Source of the DNA: an uncultured Paracoccaceae bacterium
GTDB lineage: Bacteria; Bacteroidota; Bacteroidia; Flavobacteriales; Flavobacteriaceae
Assembly: GCA_943788135.1 (NCBI GenBank)
Contig: CALSPC010000005.1
Location: 1-64,000, forward strand
Direction: 5' to 3'
DNA: 64,000 bases
The translations under genes and the position numbers were made by a program. This document shows, piece by piece, positions 36,202-45,306 of the stretch (position 1 is its first letter; each line of letters begins with the position of its first letter). The notes under the pieces are model-generated. The model made no database searches. It saw only the letters and a list, made by a program, of their open reading frames with translations, and was not told the DNA's origin.

Positions 36202-38913
36202 ATGAAAAATTTTATCACAATTATAGTCCTTTCAATAGGCATGGCCGGGTTTTCCCAAGTAAGACTAAACGGCGTTATAAAAGACAGCTTAGGGAATCCC
36301 TTGGAGTTAGCAAATGTTATCGCGATTAATAAGGCCACAAAATCATTAGATTCTTATGGCATCACCAACGATGAAGGCCGGTTCCGTTTGGATTTAAAAA
36401 AGAACACCCTATATTCCATTCAAGCCAGTTATATTGGTATGAAATCCCTAGACGAAGACCTCGAAACTCAAGAAGAAAACATCACTAAAGATTTCACACT
36501 TTTTGAAGATAATTCTTTGGACGAAGTAGAGTTGGTCTATGAGATGCCCGTTACCATTAGTGGAGATACCTTGGTCTATAATGCCGATTCTTTTAATAAG
36601 GGAACAGAACGAAAACTCGAAGATGTATTGGAAAACCTCCCAGGAGTTGAAATTAACGATGATGGTCAGGTAGAGGTAGAAGGTAAGGTTGTCAATAAAT
36701 TGATGGTTGAAGGCAAAGATTTCTTTGATGGCGATACCAAATTAGCAACCAAAAATATACCCTCTAGTGCGGTAGATAAAGTTCAGGTCTTAAAAAATTA
36801 TTCTGAGGTTAGTCAATTGGGTGGAGTCACGAACAATCAAGACAATGTTGCGATAAACATCAAATTAAAAGACGGGAAGAAAAATTTCTGGTTCGGAAAT
36901 GTTACTGTCGGTGCGGGAGATTCGGACGCAAATTCGCTCTACTTAGCCCAGCCAAAGTTGTTTTATTACAGTCCAGAATACAGTGTCAATTTTATTGGAG
37001 ATCTCAACAATATTGGAGAAGTTGCGTTTTCACGACGAGATTATTTTAATTTTTCTGGGGGTTTCCGATCGCCTAGTCAAAAAAGTGGAACGAGCTTGAG
37101 TTTAGGAAATAATGACATCGGGTTCTTATTACTTCAAAATAACCGTGCTAAAGACATTAACACAAAATTTGGTGCTGCAAATTTTAGTTGGTCTCCAAAA
37201 AAGACGTTAGATATTGGAGGTTTTGCTATTTTCTCTAACAGCAAAAATGAACTGCAAGAAAATAGAAGTGTACAATACACAGACGCGCCTGCTGGGTTTT
37301 CAGATGAGGATACGGAGAGTAATACGTCTCAAAACAATGATTTAGGGATGCTAAAGCTAACCACTAAATACCAGCCAAACGCTAGCAACCAGCTCGAGTA
37401 TGAAGCGCTTGGTAATTTGTCCAAAAGTAGACAAGATCAACGCTTCAAGTCCTCTTTAAACGGAGATATAAATCAGTTGGAAAACATAAATCCGTTTAGT
37501 TTTAATCACAGTTTAAACTACTATTATACATTGAACGAAACTAATATTTTTGCATTTGAAGCCCAACACCTTATCAAAGATGAGGACCCTTTTTATAATG
37601 CTATCCTAGAGGATAAAGCCGACTACGAGGGTACCGCCAACAGTTTAGGTTTAGATGGCGCTCAAGTCGATTATAATTTTGGTCAAGACAAGCGTGTACA
37701 GTCCAATCAGGTAGATGCGAAACTAGACTATTGGAACATCCTCAATAAAAAAAGTAATATCAACCTGACGCTAGGAACAATTTTGAGTCATCAACAATTT
37801 GATTCAAATATTTTTCAGTTTTTAGATAATCAAACAGAAGTGAGGCCAACGCCTAGCATCGTCGGTGGTAGTGCAACTAACGACATTGCTTATAATTTTT
37901 CCGATGTATATTTAGGGTTGCATTACCGTTTGAAATCAGGAAAATTCACTTTTACTCCAGGTATATCTGCGCATGCCTATGGAATCTCAAATACACAGAT
38001 TGGAGCAAAAACTACGGATAACTTCTTCAGATTTTTACCTGATATGAATGTGATTTTTCAAATCAAAAAGAGCGAAACTTTAAATTTTAGTTACCGCATG
38101 CAAACACAATTTACAGATGTATCACAATTTGCGAGTGGCTTGGTGCTAAACAATTATAATTCGTTGTTTTCGGGCTCACCCGATTTGCAAAGCGCACTTT
38201 CGCACAACTTGAGTTTGTTTTATTACAGTTTTAATATGTTTAACTATACCAATGTGTTTGCAACTATTAATTATAACAAAAGTATTGACAACATCAGAAC
38301 AGTATCTGAGTTTGTTCCAGGTAGTGTAATTCGCGTGTCAACGCCATTTAACTCTAGTTTTGCAGATGAAAGCCTTACGGCAAGCGGACGTTTTCAGCGG
38401 ACTTTTGGTAAATTGCGCGCTTCTGTTCGGGGGAATTTTAATTATTCAAAATTTAATCAGTTCGTTCAAAACAGACAATCTGTGAATGAACGTTTTTCAC
38501 AGACCTACAGAGCACAATTGCGAACAAACTTTAGAACTGCGCCTAACGTCGATTTAAGTTACAGGTATTCTATTCAGGATAATAATTTGGGGGCGACTAC
38601 CACGAAGTTTTTTACCAAAAGTCCTTCTATTGAAATTGATGCCTTGATTTTAAAAGCATTTACGTTTAAAACAGATTTTTCTTATAACGATTTTAGCGAT
38701 GAAGACCGCACGATTAATACTTATGAATTTTGGAATGCGTCTTTAACTTATAGAAAAGATGAAGATGCCAAATTTGAATACGAGATCAAAGCGACAAACC
38801 TTTTAGATACGCGTTCTCAAAATCAGAGCAGCACCTCAAATATATCGGTAAGTGCGACAGAATATTTCATTCAACCGCGTTATGTAACTTTTCGAGTGCG
38901 TTATGAGTTATAA
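36202..38913 (+). CDS. Outer-membrane beta-barrel protein with carboxypeptidase-like domain
   Basis: A 903-residue outer-membrane protein related to TonB-dependent receptors. In order: signal peptide (ending GMAGFSQ); carboxypeptidase-like regulatory domain (ANVIAINKATKSLDSYGIT, NDEGRFRLDLKK); a plug-like segment (ERKLEDVLENLPGVEINDDG, VNKLMVEGKDFFDG, SSAVDKVQVLKNYSEVSQLG); and a long barrel ending in ITEYFIQPRY-like strand residues (TEYFIQPRYVTFRVRYEL). Lack of a SusD partner argues against glycan import. Its co-occurrence with two GLPGLI proteins and a divergent two-component system suggests a regulated envelope module of unknown cargo. A terminator follows. Confidence 0.9.
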   Translation: MKNFITIIVLSIGMAGFSQVRLNGVIKDSLGNPLELANVIAINKATKSLDSYGITNDEGRFRLDLKKNTLYSIQASYIGMKSLDEDLETQEENITKDFTLFEDNSLDEVELVYEMPVTISGDTLVYNADSFNKGTERKLEDVLENLPGVEINDDGQVEVEGKVVNKLMVEGKDFFDGDTKLATKNIPSSAVDKVQVLKNYSEVSQLGGVTNNQDNVAINIKLKDGKKNFWFGNVTVGAGDSDANSLYLAQPKLFYYSPEYSVNFIGDLNNIGEVAFSRRDYFNFSGGFRSPSQKSGTSLSLGNNDIGFLLLQNNRAKDINTKFGAANFSWSPKKTLDIGGFAIFSNSKNELQENRSVQYTDAPAGFSDEDTESNTSQNNDLGMLKLTTKYQPNASNQLEYEALGNLSKSRQDQRFKSSLNGDINQLENINPFSFNHSLNYYYTLNETNIFAFEAQHLIKDEDPFYNAILEDKADYEGTANSLGLDGAQVDYNFGQDKRVQSNQVDAKLDYWNILNKKSNINLTLGTILSHQQFDSNIFQFLDNQTEVRPTPSIVGGSATNDIAYNFSDVYLGLHYRLKSGKFTFTPGISAHAYGISNTQIGAKTTDNFFRFLPDMNVIFQIKKSETLNFSYRMQTQFTDVSQFASGLVLNNYNSLFSGSPDLQSALSHNLSLFYYSFNMFNYTNVFATINYNKSIDNIRTVSEFVPGSVIRVSTPFNSSFADESLTASGRFQRTFGKLRASVRGNFNYSKFNQFVQNRQSVNERFSQTYRAQLRTNFRTAPNVDLSYRYSIQDNNLGATTTKFFTKSPSIEIDALILKAFTFKTDFSYNDFSDEDRTINTYEFWNASLTYRKDEDAKFEYEIKATNLLDTRSQNQSSTSNISVSATEYFIQPRYVTFRVRYEL

Positions 38914-38935
38914 TCAACTCCAAGCTATTTAAATT

Positions 38936-38965
38936 AAAAAAACCCGACTGTGGATCGGGTTTTTT
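38936..38965 (+). terminator. Terminator of the GLPGLI/beta-barrel operon
   Basis: The arms AAAAAAACCCGA and TCGGGTTTTTT enclose a 7-base loop and end in a T-run, 22 bases after the barrel stop codon. It is a standard rho-independent hairpin. Confidence 0.85.
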
Positions 38966-39056
38966 GACTAACTAACTTAAACTAAATCCCTTATGAGGAA
39001 TAATACTATAAATTAACAAGCAATTCACTATTTTATATTAATGATAGTTTTATTAT

Positions 39057-39419
39057 TTATGTGATGTTTTCCGTGTGCGCTCTTTTAACTTTAATTTCAA
39101 AACCTAAGAGTTTCGCATGAGAGATGAAAACGGATAAATTTTCTTTATGCCACTGATTACAAATTGCAATTTTTACGCCATCATTAAGCATAATTGGACT
39201 ATCTATATTATAGTTTTGTTTATTTTTTTCGTCAATTTCAGTCCATTTTTTAATTACGCCTTTGTCACCTTGCAATTTATCAAACCAAATTTTTTGTAGT
39301 ACACTAAAACCCAAATTAGATTTATTAATATAATTTTCAATGGTTTGTTGCACTAATCTTGCTCTATCAGTATTTTTGACAACTTTTTTAACTAAATATT
39401 TTACTGGGGTTGTTTTCAA
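39057..39419 (-). CDS. Hypothetical protein, 120 residues
   Basis: A 120-residue basic protein that I do not recognise. The N-terminal half is Lys-rich and helical (KYLVKKVVKNTDRARLVQQT); the C-terminal half looks alpha/beta (SPIMLNDGVKIAICNQWHKE). There is no signal peptide or membrane segment. It stands alone between a terminator and a divergent regulator-like gene, in a locally AT-rich stretch, so it may be a recent arrival or a remnant. The compact ORF and normal start and stop support it as real, but only moderately. The gap on its left (38966-39056) holds nothing I can name. Confidence 0.55.
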   Translation of the reverse strand: MKTTPVKYLVKKVVKNTDRARLVQQTIENYINKSNLGFSVLQKIWFDKLQGDKGVIKKWTEIDEKNKQNYNIDSPIMLNDGVKIAICNQWHKENLSVFISHAKLLGFEIKVKRAHTENIT

Positions 39420-39517
39420 TTTATTTTGTTTTCTGCGTTATAATAATTTCTAAATAAAGTTTTTGAAATTTTTTCAATTACAATACATGGCAAATTTAAG
39501 TTAAATTAATTTAAATT

Positions 39518-39536
39518 TTAGCCCAAAGTTAGCCCA
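39518..39536 (+). promoter_or_regulatory. TTAGCCCA direct repeat (11-bp spacing) upstream of the 39568 gene
   Basis: TTAGCCCA occurs at 39518 and 39529, one helical turn apart, covering about -50 to -32 relative to the predicted transcription start. It could be a regulator site, perhaps for the downstream protein itself, because that protein has a DNA-binding-like N-terminus. Confidence 0.4.
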
Positions 39537-39554
39537 TAATATGAATTAATTTTA

Positions 39555-39562
39555 TATTTTTG
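39555..39562 (+). promoter_or_regulatory. -7 promoter element (TATTTTTG) abutting a start codon
   Basis: TATTTTTG fits TAnnTTTG exactly and ends 5 bases before the ATG at 39568. Transcription would then start at or next to the ATG, giving a leaderless mRNA. Confidence 0.45.
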
Positions 39563-39567
39563 AATTT

Positions 39568-40863
39568 ATGGAGTATGTGATAGGGCATTTAAAGCAAGAA
39601 ATTAATCATAAGTTGGGTTTTGAAATTCGACGTCAAGCCGATGTGCGGTACCTTCATCAAAGTATAATTTTAGACAATAACTTAAAAATTGGATTTAATA
39701 CCTTGCGACGTTTTTACGAATTTTTACCACAAAGAGCACCACAGCTTCAAACGTTGGAAGTCCTTTCGCAATTTTTGGGTTATGCGTCTTACTCAGCCTT
39801 TTTAAGTTTCATCAACCAAGATCAAAACTGGTTTCATTGGACTTTTGTAAATGATTTTGAAAATCTGCAGTCCATAGATGCATCTCAAATTCAGCAGCTA
39901 ATCGCTCTAAAATCACACCCTGATTATGTCTTGTTTTTAAGTCAGATTATAAAAGTATTTATTCGTAGAAATCGGATCGATTTATTGAAAATCATATTTT
40001 CAACTCCAGAGATTCACTTTGATATTACAACCCAAACTAGAGAGCTTGGTAAGTTGGCTTATGCTGTTGGAGGGCTCTTAAGAACACTGCCCAAAAGTAA
40101 TTACGCAAAGTTAGAAGTTTTGCTTTCTGATGCTTATGTTTTCAAAACACATATCTTAGATTTTCATGTTGATTATACACATTTTAATGGGTATTATGGT
40201 TATTTAAATTCAGCCAGACTTGCGTATGACACTCAACCCGGACATATAATTTTTATCAATCTAATAAAAAATTACCACCTCTTTTTGGCTGGAAAATCAA
40301 CTTTTGAAGATTACTGTCCTGATGTTTCAAACCTTAAGATGTTTTCTGTGCTTCATGGGCGTTTGTTAGCGTATCAGTTGTTGATACAGCATTTTAAATA
40401 CAGCCGACCTTTGGACGAATTGCAGGCTACGATTTTAAAAACTGGAGAACACTATCAAAAGCTATTATTTTATACAGAAATATTTCCAGCGCTTATATTT
40501 ACCAAACAAATAGAGTTTTTAGAGACGATTTTTGAGCGCTATCAAAATGAGCTTTTTGACCTCTCTGCATGGCGGCCATATAACTCTTACAACGTTTATT
40601 TGATTGCTCATGTTCTTGTGAAATTAAGAGCTCAGAATTATAAAGATGCGCTTTACAGCTTAAAACAAATTAATTTAAATGTGAGCACTTCCAATTCATA
40701 TTATCATTATTTAAAATTGTTTTATTGTATTGCAGCATATCAACTCGAAAAACATACAACAGCCCATTCGGATGTGCTTTTAGGGATCCAAAAAGAGTAC
40801 CAGTCTTTGGTGAAACAAACAGGTTTTAAGCAATTTAGTTTAGCGTTATTAAAAAATTATTAA
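39568..40863 (+). CDS. Unknown protein with DNA-binding-like N-terminus and helical repeats
   Basis: A 431-residue protein without signal peptide or membrane helix. Residues of about 1-85 (IILDNNLKIGFNTLRRFYEF, TLEVLSQFLGYASYSAFLSF) resemble an N-terminal segment found in several uncharacterised Bacteroidota proteins that looks like a small DNA-binding domain. The remaining 345 residues are helical and rich in aromatic residues, probably TPR-like repeats (YKDALYSLKQINL). I do not recognise a named family over the full length. It may be a cytoplasmic regulator. The EamA transporter gene begins 10 bases after it, so the two are probably co-transcribed. Confidence 0.8.
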   Translation: MEYVIGHLKQEINHKLGFEIRRQADVRYLHQSIILDNNLKIGFNTLRRFYEFLPQRAPQLQTLEVLSQFLGYASYSAFLSFINQDQNWFHWTFVNDFENLQSIDASQIQQLIALKSHPDYVLFLSQIIKVFIRRNRIDLLKIIFSTPEIHFDITTQTRELGKLAYAVGGLLRTLPKSNYAKLEVLLSDAYVFKTHILDFHVDYTHFNGYYGYLNSARLAYDTQPGHIIFINLIKNYHLFLAGKSTFEDYCPDVSNLKMFSVLHGRLLAYQLLIQHFKYSRPLDELQATILKTGEHYQKLLFYTEIFPALIFTKQIEFLETIFERYQNELFDLSAWRPYNSYNVYLIAHVLVKLRAQNYKDALYSLKQINLNVSTSNSYYHYLKLFYCIAAYQLEKHTTAHSDVLLGIQKEYQSLVKQTGFKQFSLALLKNY

Positions 40864-40873
40864 TTAAGAAGAC

Positions 40874-41704
40874 GTGGAGTATTTGATTTTATCATCATTT
40901 TTTTTTGCATTTAATAACATATTGTGGAAATGGGTTGTCGCAGACTATTTACCCTTACAGGTTATAGTTAAGCGTTCAATGCTCACATGCTTAATAGGTT
41001 TTAGTGTTTTTGTTGTATATCCGGAAAGTTTTACCATTTACACTTCTCTTAACGAGATGCTTTTTGTCAACTTGACATGTATTATTGGTGCTATGGGCTT
41101 AGTCTTTATGATTTATGCTTTAAAAGAAAGTACCCTTAATAATTTCATTCATTATAGTCTAGTGGGCAGCATGGGCACGGCTTCATACCTCTATTTTGTT
41201 GAAAATATTATTCCTCAAAATTTTGTATTAGGTATTCTTTTTGTTGCCCTAGGTTTTTGTGTGTTCTTATGGAATCAACGGATTAATTCTATAGCCATTC
41301 GGTTTTCAAGCCATAGATATTTACTGTTGATGACATTTTGTTTTTCTGTTTCAGGAATCATGCAGTGGTATAATTTAAAAACATATAACGTTGTTTTTCT
41401 TGCTATTCATCAAGAAGTTGAGGTTATGGTTATTGCAGGATTTATAATGTATTATTTGAAGCAGCCAGCCCTGCCATTTTTTAAATGGGATTACATCCTG
41501 TTGATGGCACCTGTTGTAGTTATTGCCGTTATTGCCGGAATGTATGGGTTAGAAAAAACCAACCCTTTTATCACTAGTATTATTAGCTTAACAACACCAA
41601 TACTTACAATGGTGCTTGCCGTGCTTATACTAAAAGAACATTTTAAATGGTACTATGTCAGCTCGATGGCTTTGGTGGTACTTGGGGCTTGGATGTTAAG
41701 TTAA
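40874..41704 (+). CDS. EamA/DMT-superfamily inner-membrane transporter
   Basis: A 276-residue protein with about ten hydrophobic helices, of the drug/metabolite transporter superfamily. The N-terminal half starts LSSFFFAFNNILWKWVV. The C-terminal half ends with the family's typical last helices (PILTMVLAVLILKEHFKWYY, then SSMALVVLGAWML), including the conserved Glu after the Leu-Lys pair. The substrate is unknown. The start is GTG at 40874, which follows the upstream stop by 10 bases. It faces metK convergently with 7 bases between and no terminator. Confidence 0.85.
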   Translation: MEYLILSSFFFAFNNILWKWVVADYLPLQVIVKRSMLTCLIGFSVFVVYPESFTIYTSLNEMLFVNLTCIIGAMGLVFMIYALKESTLNNFIHYSLVGSMGTASYLYFVENIIPQNFVLGILFVALGFCVFLWNQRINSIAIRFSSHRYLLLMTFCFSVSGIMQWYNLKTYNVVFLAIHQEVEVMVIAGFIMYYLKQPALPFFKWDYILLMAPVVVIAVIAGMYGLEKTNPFITSIISLTTPILTMVLAVLILKEHFKWYYVSSMALVVLGAWMLS

Positions 41705-41711
41705 CTCAGTT

Positions 41712-42962
41712 TTAGATTTCAAAAGCACCTTTAATTCTCTCTACATAATCTAGTTTTTCCCACGTAAACAATTCAACATCCAAAGTTAAGCTTTCACCAT
41801 TCGGTTGATGAAATGTTTTAGTGACTGTTTTAGGTTCACGACCCATATGACCATAGGCAGCGGTTTCGCTATAAATTGGACTGCGGAGTTTTAAACGTTT
41901 TTCAATTGCTGCTGGTCGTAAATCAAATAAAGTTCCGATTTTAGCGGCGATTTCACCATCGGTTAAATTAAAAGGACTTGTCCCATAGGTGTCCACAAAA
42001 ACACCCATAGGCTCAGCAACTCCAATAGCATAACTTACCTGAACCAGTACTTCAGAACAAAGCCCGGCTGCTACCATGTTTTTGGCAATGTGACGCGTTG
42101 CATAGGCTGCACTACGATCTACCTTACTAGGGTCTTTTCCAGAAAATGCGCCACCACCATGAGCGCCTTTTCCGCCATAGGTATCCACAATGATTTTTCG
42201 GCCCGTAAGGCCTGTATCGCCATGAGGTCCTCCAATCACAAATTTTCCAGTTGGGTTGATATGGTACGTAATTTCGTCATTAAATAAACCCTGAATATGA
42301 GTGGGCAATTTAGCGATTACTCTTGGTATTAATTTTGTTTTTAAATCTTCTCGAATTGTTGCTAACATAGCAGTCTCTTCATCAAAATCGTCATGTTGTG
42401 TAGAAATCACAATCGCATCAATTCGTTTGGGGGTATTGTCATCATCATATTCAATAGTTACCTGACTTTTAGAGTCGGGTCTTATATAGGAAATATCTGT
42501 GCCTTCACGACGTAGGGCTGCAAGTTCAATCAGTATCCGGTGCGACAAATCGAGCGCCAAAGGCATATAGTTTTCGGTTTCATTTGTGGCATATCCAAAC
42601 ATCATTCCCTGGTCGCCAGCGCCTTGTTCTTCGGCTCCTCTGTCAACTCCTCGATTGATGTCTTCGGACTGTTCGTGAATTGCTGAAAGTACACCACAAG
42701 AATTCCCGTCAAACATATATTCTCCTTTGGTATAACCAATTTTGTTTATGGTATCGCGTGCAATTTTTTGTACATCTAAATACGTTTTAGATTTAACTTC
42801 GCCCGCTAGAATAACTTGACCAGTTGTGACCAGCGTTTCACAAGCGACTTTTGAATCGGGGTCAAAAGCTAAAAAATTATCGATTAATGCATCACTAATT
42901 TGGTCAGCAACTTTATCGGGATGGCCTTCTGAAACACTTTCAGATGTAAATAAATAACTCAT
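41712..42962 (-). CDS. metK: S-adenosylmethionine synthetase
   Basis: A 416-residue SAM synthetase that makes SAM from methionine and ATP. It begins [20 protein letters not shown]. Other signatures are [35 protein letters not shown] and [20 protein letters not shown]. Length is slightly above the common 380-400, through insertions. The leader contains a SAM-binding RNA of the SAM-II/SAM-V type, so SAM probably shuts down its own synthesis. That is consistent with the SAM-I control of the methionine operon at 55.5 kb. Confidence 0.97.
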   Translation of the reverse strand: MSYLFTSESVSEGHPDKVADQISDALIDNFLAFDPDSKVACETLVTTGQVILAGEVKSKTYLDVQKIARDTINKIGYTKGEYMFDGNSCGVLSAIHEQSEDINRGVDRGAEEQGAGDQGMMFGYATNETENYMPLALDLSHRILIELAALRREGTDISYIRPDSKSQVTIEYDDDNTPKRIDAIVISTQHDDFDEETAMLATIREDLKTKLIPRVIAKLPTHIQGLFNDEITYHINPTGKFVIGGPHGDTGLTGRKIIVDTYGGKGAHGGGAFSGKDPSKVDRSAAYATRHIAKNMVAAGLCSEVLVQVSYAIGVAEPMGVFVDTYGTSPFNLTDGEIAAKIGTLFDLRPAAIEKRLKLRSPIYSETAAYGHMGREPKTVTKTFHQPNGESLTLDVELFTWEKLDYVERIKGAFEI

Positions 42963-43015
42963 AAACAGTTTTTATGAGAACAAAAATGAATTGCAGAGCT
43001 TGTGGAGTAGGGTTT

Positions 43016-43068
43016 ACTGCTTTAGCTTTTTTTTAATGAGGTTGCAATCAGATCAAATTTGTCCTCGT
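43016..43068 (-). promoter_or_regulatory. SAM-II/SAM-V-class riboswitch upstream of metK
   Basis: Read on the minus strand, stem P1 is GAGG (43066-43063) paired with CCTC (43041-43038). Its loop carries ATTTGATCTGATTGCAA. After P1 comes ATTAAAAAAAA and then GCTAAAGCAG. The AUUUG, UUGCA, UUAAA and GCUAAA blocks, in this order, are the conserved SAM-II core. The pseudoknot is supported: CTG in the loop can pair with CAG after GCTAAA. The metK start is about 54 bases downstream. A GCAG in the switch could instead pair with CTGC near 42996, a possible expression platform. Confidence 0.7.
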
Positions 43069-43077
43069 ATTATGGCG

Positions 43078-43085
43078 CAAATCTA
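43078..43085 (-). promoter_or_regulatory. -7 promoter element (TAGATTTG) for metK
   Basis: On the minus strand TAGATTTG matches TAnnTTTG and ends 10 bases before the riboswitch begins, so transcription would start just in front of P1. Confidence 0.5.
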
Positions 43086-43174
43086 ATAAATATAGAACTA
43101 ATAAAAAAACTTTATCTCTAATGGTTTACCCTGAATACTTTATTTCGTTTATTTTTACCGCATAAATTAATAAA

Positions 43175-44266
43175 ATGTATCGTTTACTTTTTTTTGGGTT
43201 TATAACATCTTTTTTTCTGGGATCTTCGCAGACCAAATCTAGTACTACATTTTTAGATGTTAACTATTTTAAAGGTAATATTCCGATTCATAATGTTGAT
43301 ATTTTGCACCTTGTTCAAGGCCATCCCGAGGGAGTTATCATTGGTTGGAACCATCGAACTAACGGAAAAAAAGAATGGGAACAACGCTATAATTATCCAG
43401 ATTATGGAGCCTCTTTTATGTTTCAAGATTTAAAAAATGAGGTACTTGGCAACACGCTTGGATTCTACGGGCATTTTAATTTTTACTTTCTCAAACGTCG
43501 CCTTATGTTACGTGTTGGTCAAGGAATTGTTGTGGCAACAAATCCCTATGATAAAACCTCAAATCCCAAAAATGTTGCATTTGGATCTAAACTATTAGGC
43601 AGCCCCTATTTTATGATAAACTACAAAAAACCAAATCTGTTAGGGCCTATCGGTATCCAATCAGGTTTAGTTTTAGCACACGCTTCTAATGGAAATTTTA
43701 GTGCCCCCAACACAAGCGTGAATACAATTGCCCTCAATATTGGTCTGAACTATGATTTGGATGCTAAAGAAATCCGCTATGAGGAACCTTTAGAAATTTC
43801 TGTAGTTTCGAAAGCCGTAAAATATAATATTGTTTTTAGAACTGGCCTACACCAAACAGATATCGTAGGAAGCAAACGCTATCCGTTTTATACAGTTGCA
43901 GCTTATGCCGATAAACAGCTAAACTTTTTTAGCGGACTTCAATTTGGCATCGAAGCGTTCTTGTCATATGCTCTAAAAGAAGAAATCAATTTTAGAAGTT
44001 TAGCTTACCCTGAAGAACAATCAAACCCTGATACCGATTTTAAACGTCTCGGCGGATTTTTAGGGTATGAATTATTTATAAATCAATGGTCTTTTATTGC
44101 TCAAGCAGGATATTACCTTTATTATCCCTATGATTTTGAAGGTCGAATCTACAATAGACTCGGCTTAAAATATTATTTTAATGAAAAATTATTTGGGGTA
44201 TTCTCTGTGAAGTCTCATTTTGCCACAGCAGAGTCACTTGAATTCGGAATTGGAATACGATTATAA
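43175..44266 (+). CDS. PagL-like lipid A deacylase (acyloxyacyl hydrolase family)
   Basis: A 363-residue predicted outer-membrane beta-barrel enzyme. The signal peptide ends near GSSQ. The family active-site motif H-x-S-N is present in HASNGNFSAPNTSVN, giving His169 and Ser171; PagL enzymes use a His-Ser pair of this form. The N-terminal segment VQGHPEGVIIGWNHRTNGKK also fits flavobacterial members. PagL removes the 3-O acyl chain from lipid A; here activity is inferred. The protein is longer than classical PagL (about 150), with extra strands. A GIN-domain lipoprotein gene starts 2 bases after its stop. Confidence 0.85.
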   Translation: MYRLLFFGFITSFFLGSSQTKSSTTFLDVNYFKGNIPIHNVDILHLVQGHPEGVIIGWNHRTNGKKEWEQRYNYPDYGASFMFQDLKNEVLGNTLGFYGHFNFYFLKRRLMLRVGQGIVVATNPYDKTSNPKNVAFGSKLLGSPYFMINYKKPNLLGPIGIQSGLVLAHASNGNFSAPNTSVNTIALNIGLNYDLDAKEIRYEEPLEISVVSKAVKYNIVFRTGLHQTDIVGSKRYPFYTVAAYADKQLNFFSGLQFGIEAFLSYALKEEINFRSLAYPEEQSNPDTDFKRLGGFLGYELFINQWSFIAQAGYYLYYPYDFEGRIYNRLGLKYYFNEKLFGVFSVKSHFATAESLEFGIGIRL

Positions 44267-44267
44267 C

Positions 44268-45014
44268 ATGAAATACTTAGTTTATACGCTATTAGTAATT
44301 GTACTTTTATCTTGCGATAATGAAGCGGGTTGGGGCTGTATTCAAACTTCAGGCGCCTCTGTAGTAGATGAATTGACCGTTGAGCCTTTTGATAAAATAT
44401 TGGTTAATAGAGACATTGAGTTGGTCATTAGGCAAGGAGAAGCCTACAACGTTGAAATTCAAACAGGTCAAAATTTGCGCAGCGGAATTGAAGTCAGTGT
44501 TGTTGAAAATCAACTTCAATTAACAGATCGCAACAGTTGTAATTTTGTAAGAGATTATGGCCTTACTAAAATAAGTGTAACAACGCCAACTTTGAAAGAA
44601 ATAAGAAGCAGCACACAATATTTGACATCGTCTGATGGGGCTTTGAATTTTGAAAACCTCACACTTCTTTGTGAGAATTATAATTCGGATTATTTAAGCA
44701 TTGGAGATTTTAAAATGACCGTAAACACACAAACACTCAGAGTGGTAGCCAATAACTTATCGGAATTCACTATTGAGGGGAGTGTAGAAAACTTAATTAT
44801 TGGGTTTTATGCAGGAATATGTCAATTTAATGGTGCCGAATTAAGTGCGCAAAACGTCACCGTATTTCAAAGAAGTAGCCATGATATCACAGTAAAGCCG
44901 CTACAATCTTTAGAAGGTGAAATTAGAAGTGTTGGCAATGTGATTAGTATCCATACACCGCCTGTTGTCGATGTTCAAGAGTATTATTCTGGCCGATTAG
45001 TGTTCTTAGATTAA
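44268..45014 (+). CDS. GIN-domain (DUF2807) lipoprotein, putative adhesin head
   Basis: A 248-residue lipoprotein: lipobox LLSC, Cys16. The rest is a right-handed beta-helix-like GIN/DUF2807 domain (VEPFDKILVNRDIELVIRQG, KISVTTPTLKEIRSS, IEGSVENLIIGFYAG). The family is called a putative auto-transporter adhesin head domain, and its function is not established. Start ATG 44268 is preferred because it gives a clean lipoprotein signal; the longer frame from 44220 lies inside the upstream gene. It is probably co-transcribed with the PagL-like gene. Confidence 0.88.
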   Translation: MKYLVYTLLVIVLLSCDNEAGWGCIQTSGASVVDELTVEPFDKILVNRDIELVIRQGEAYNVEIQTGQNLRSGIEVSVVENQLQLTDRNSCNFVRDYGLTKISVTTPTLKEIRSSTQYLTSSDGALNFENLTLLCENYNSDYLSIGDFKMTVNTQTLRVVANNLSEFTIEGSVENLIIGFYAGICQFNGAELSAQNVTVFQRSSHDITVKPLQSLEGEIRSVGNVISIHTPPVVDVQEYYSGRLVFLD

Positions 45015-45225
45015 TTAAATTAAACTACACATTTTAAGTACATTCCGTAAAATCACTACAATAAACACCTAAATTAATTCTCTAAAAAGAGGCGTTTAAA
45101 ATAGAGTTTAATGAGTTCAGGCCTCATTTTGTTCAATTATCTTTATTTTTTCAAGTTAATTTATAAAAAATAGGGTTTTAATTTTAATTTGAAGAAAAAA
45201 TATATACTTTAGCCTCCAATTAATA

Positions 45226-45306
45226 ATGATGTCAACAGTAAATTATATCTTTTATAGCTTTTATTATTTCTTTTTTAGAAAAGAGATCGAGGCCCTGTGT
45301 GTATAA
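45226..45306 (+). CDS. Phe/Tyr-rich leader peptide of the aromatic amino acid operon
   Basis: A 26-codon ORF (ATG 45226, TAA 45304) in the 348-bp gap before pheA. Residues 7-17 read YIFYSFYYFFF: five Phe and four Tyr in eleven codons. The ORF is followed by an antiterminator/terminator pair, so it has the layout of a ribosome-mediated attenuator sensing charged tRNA-Phe and tRNA-Tyr. A second ATG at 45229 is also possible. The upstream part of the gap (45015-45225) contains only AT-rich sequence, a weak hairpin near 45110-45127 and a poor -7-like string (TACTTTAG, 45205-45212). Confidence 0.85.
   Translation: MMSTVNYIFYSFYYFFFRKEIEALCV

Noticed and set aside
39518-39536. TTAGCCCA repeats as an integration (att) site
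   Set aside because: No integrase, no tRNA and no second distant copy noticed; the position at the -33 zone fits an operator better.
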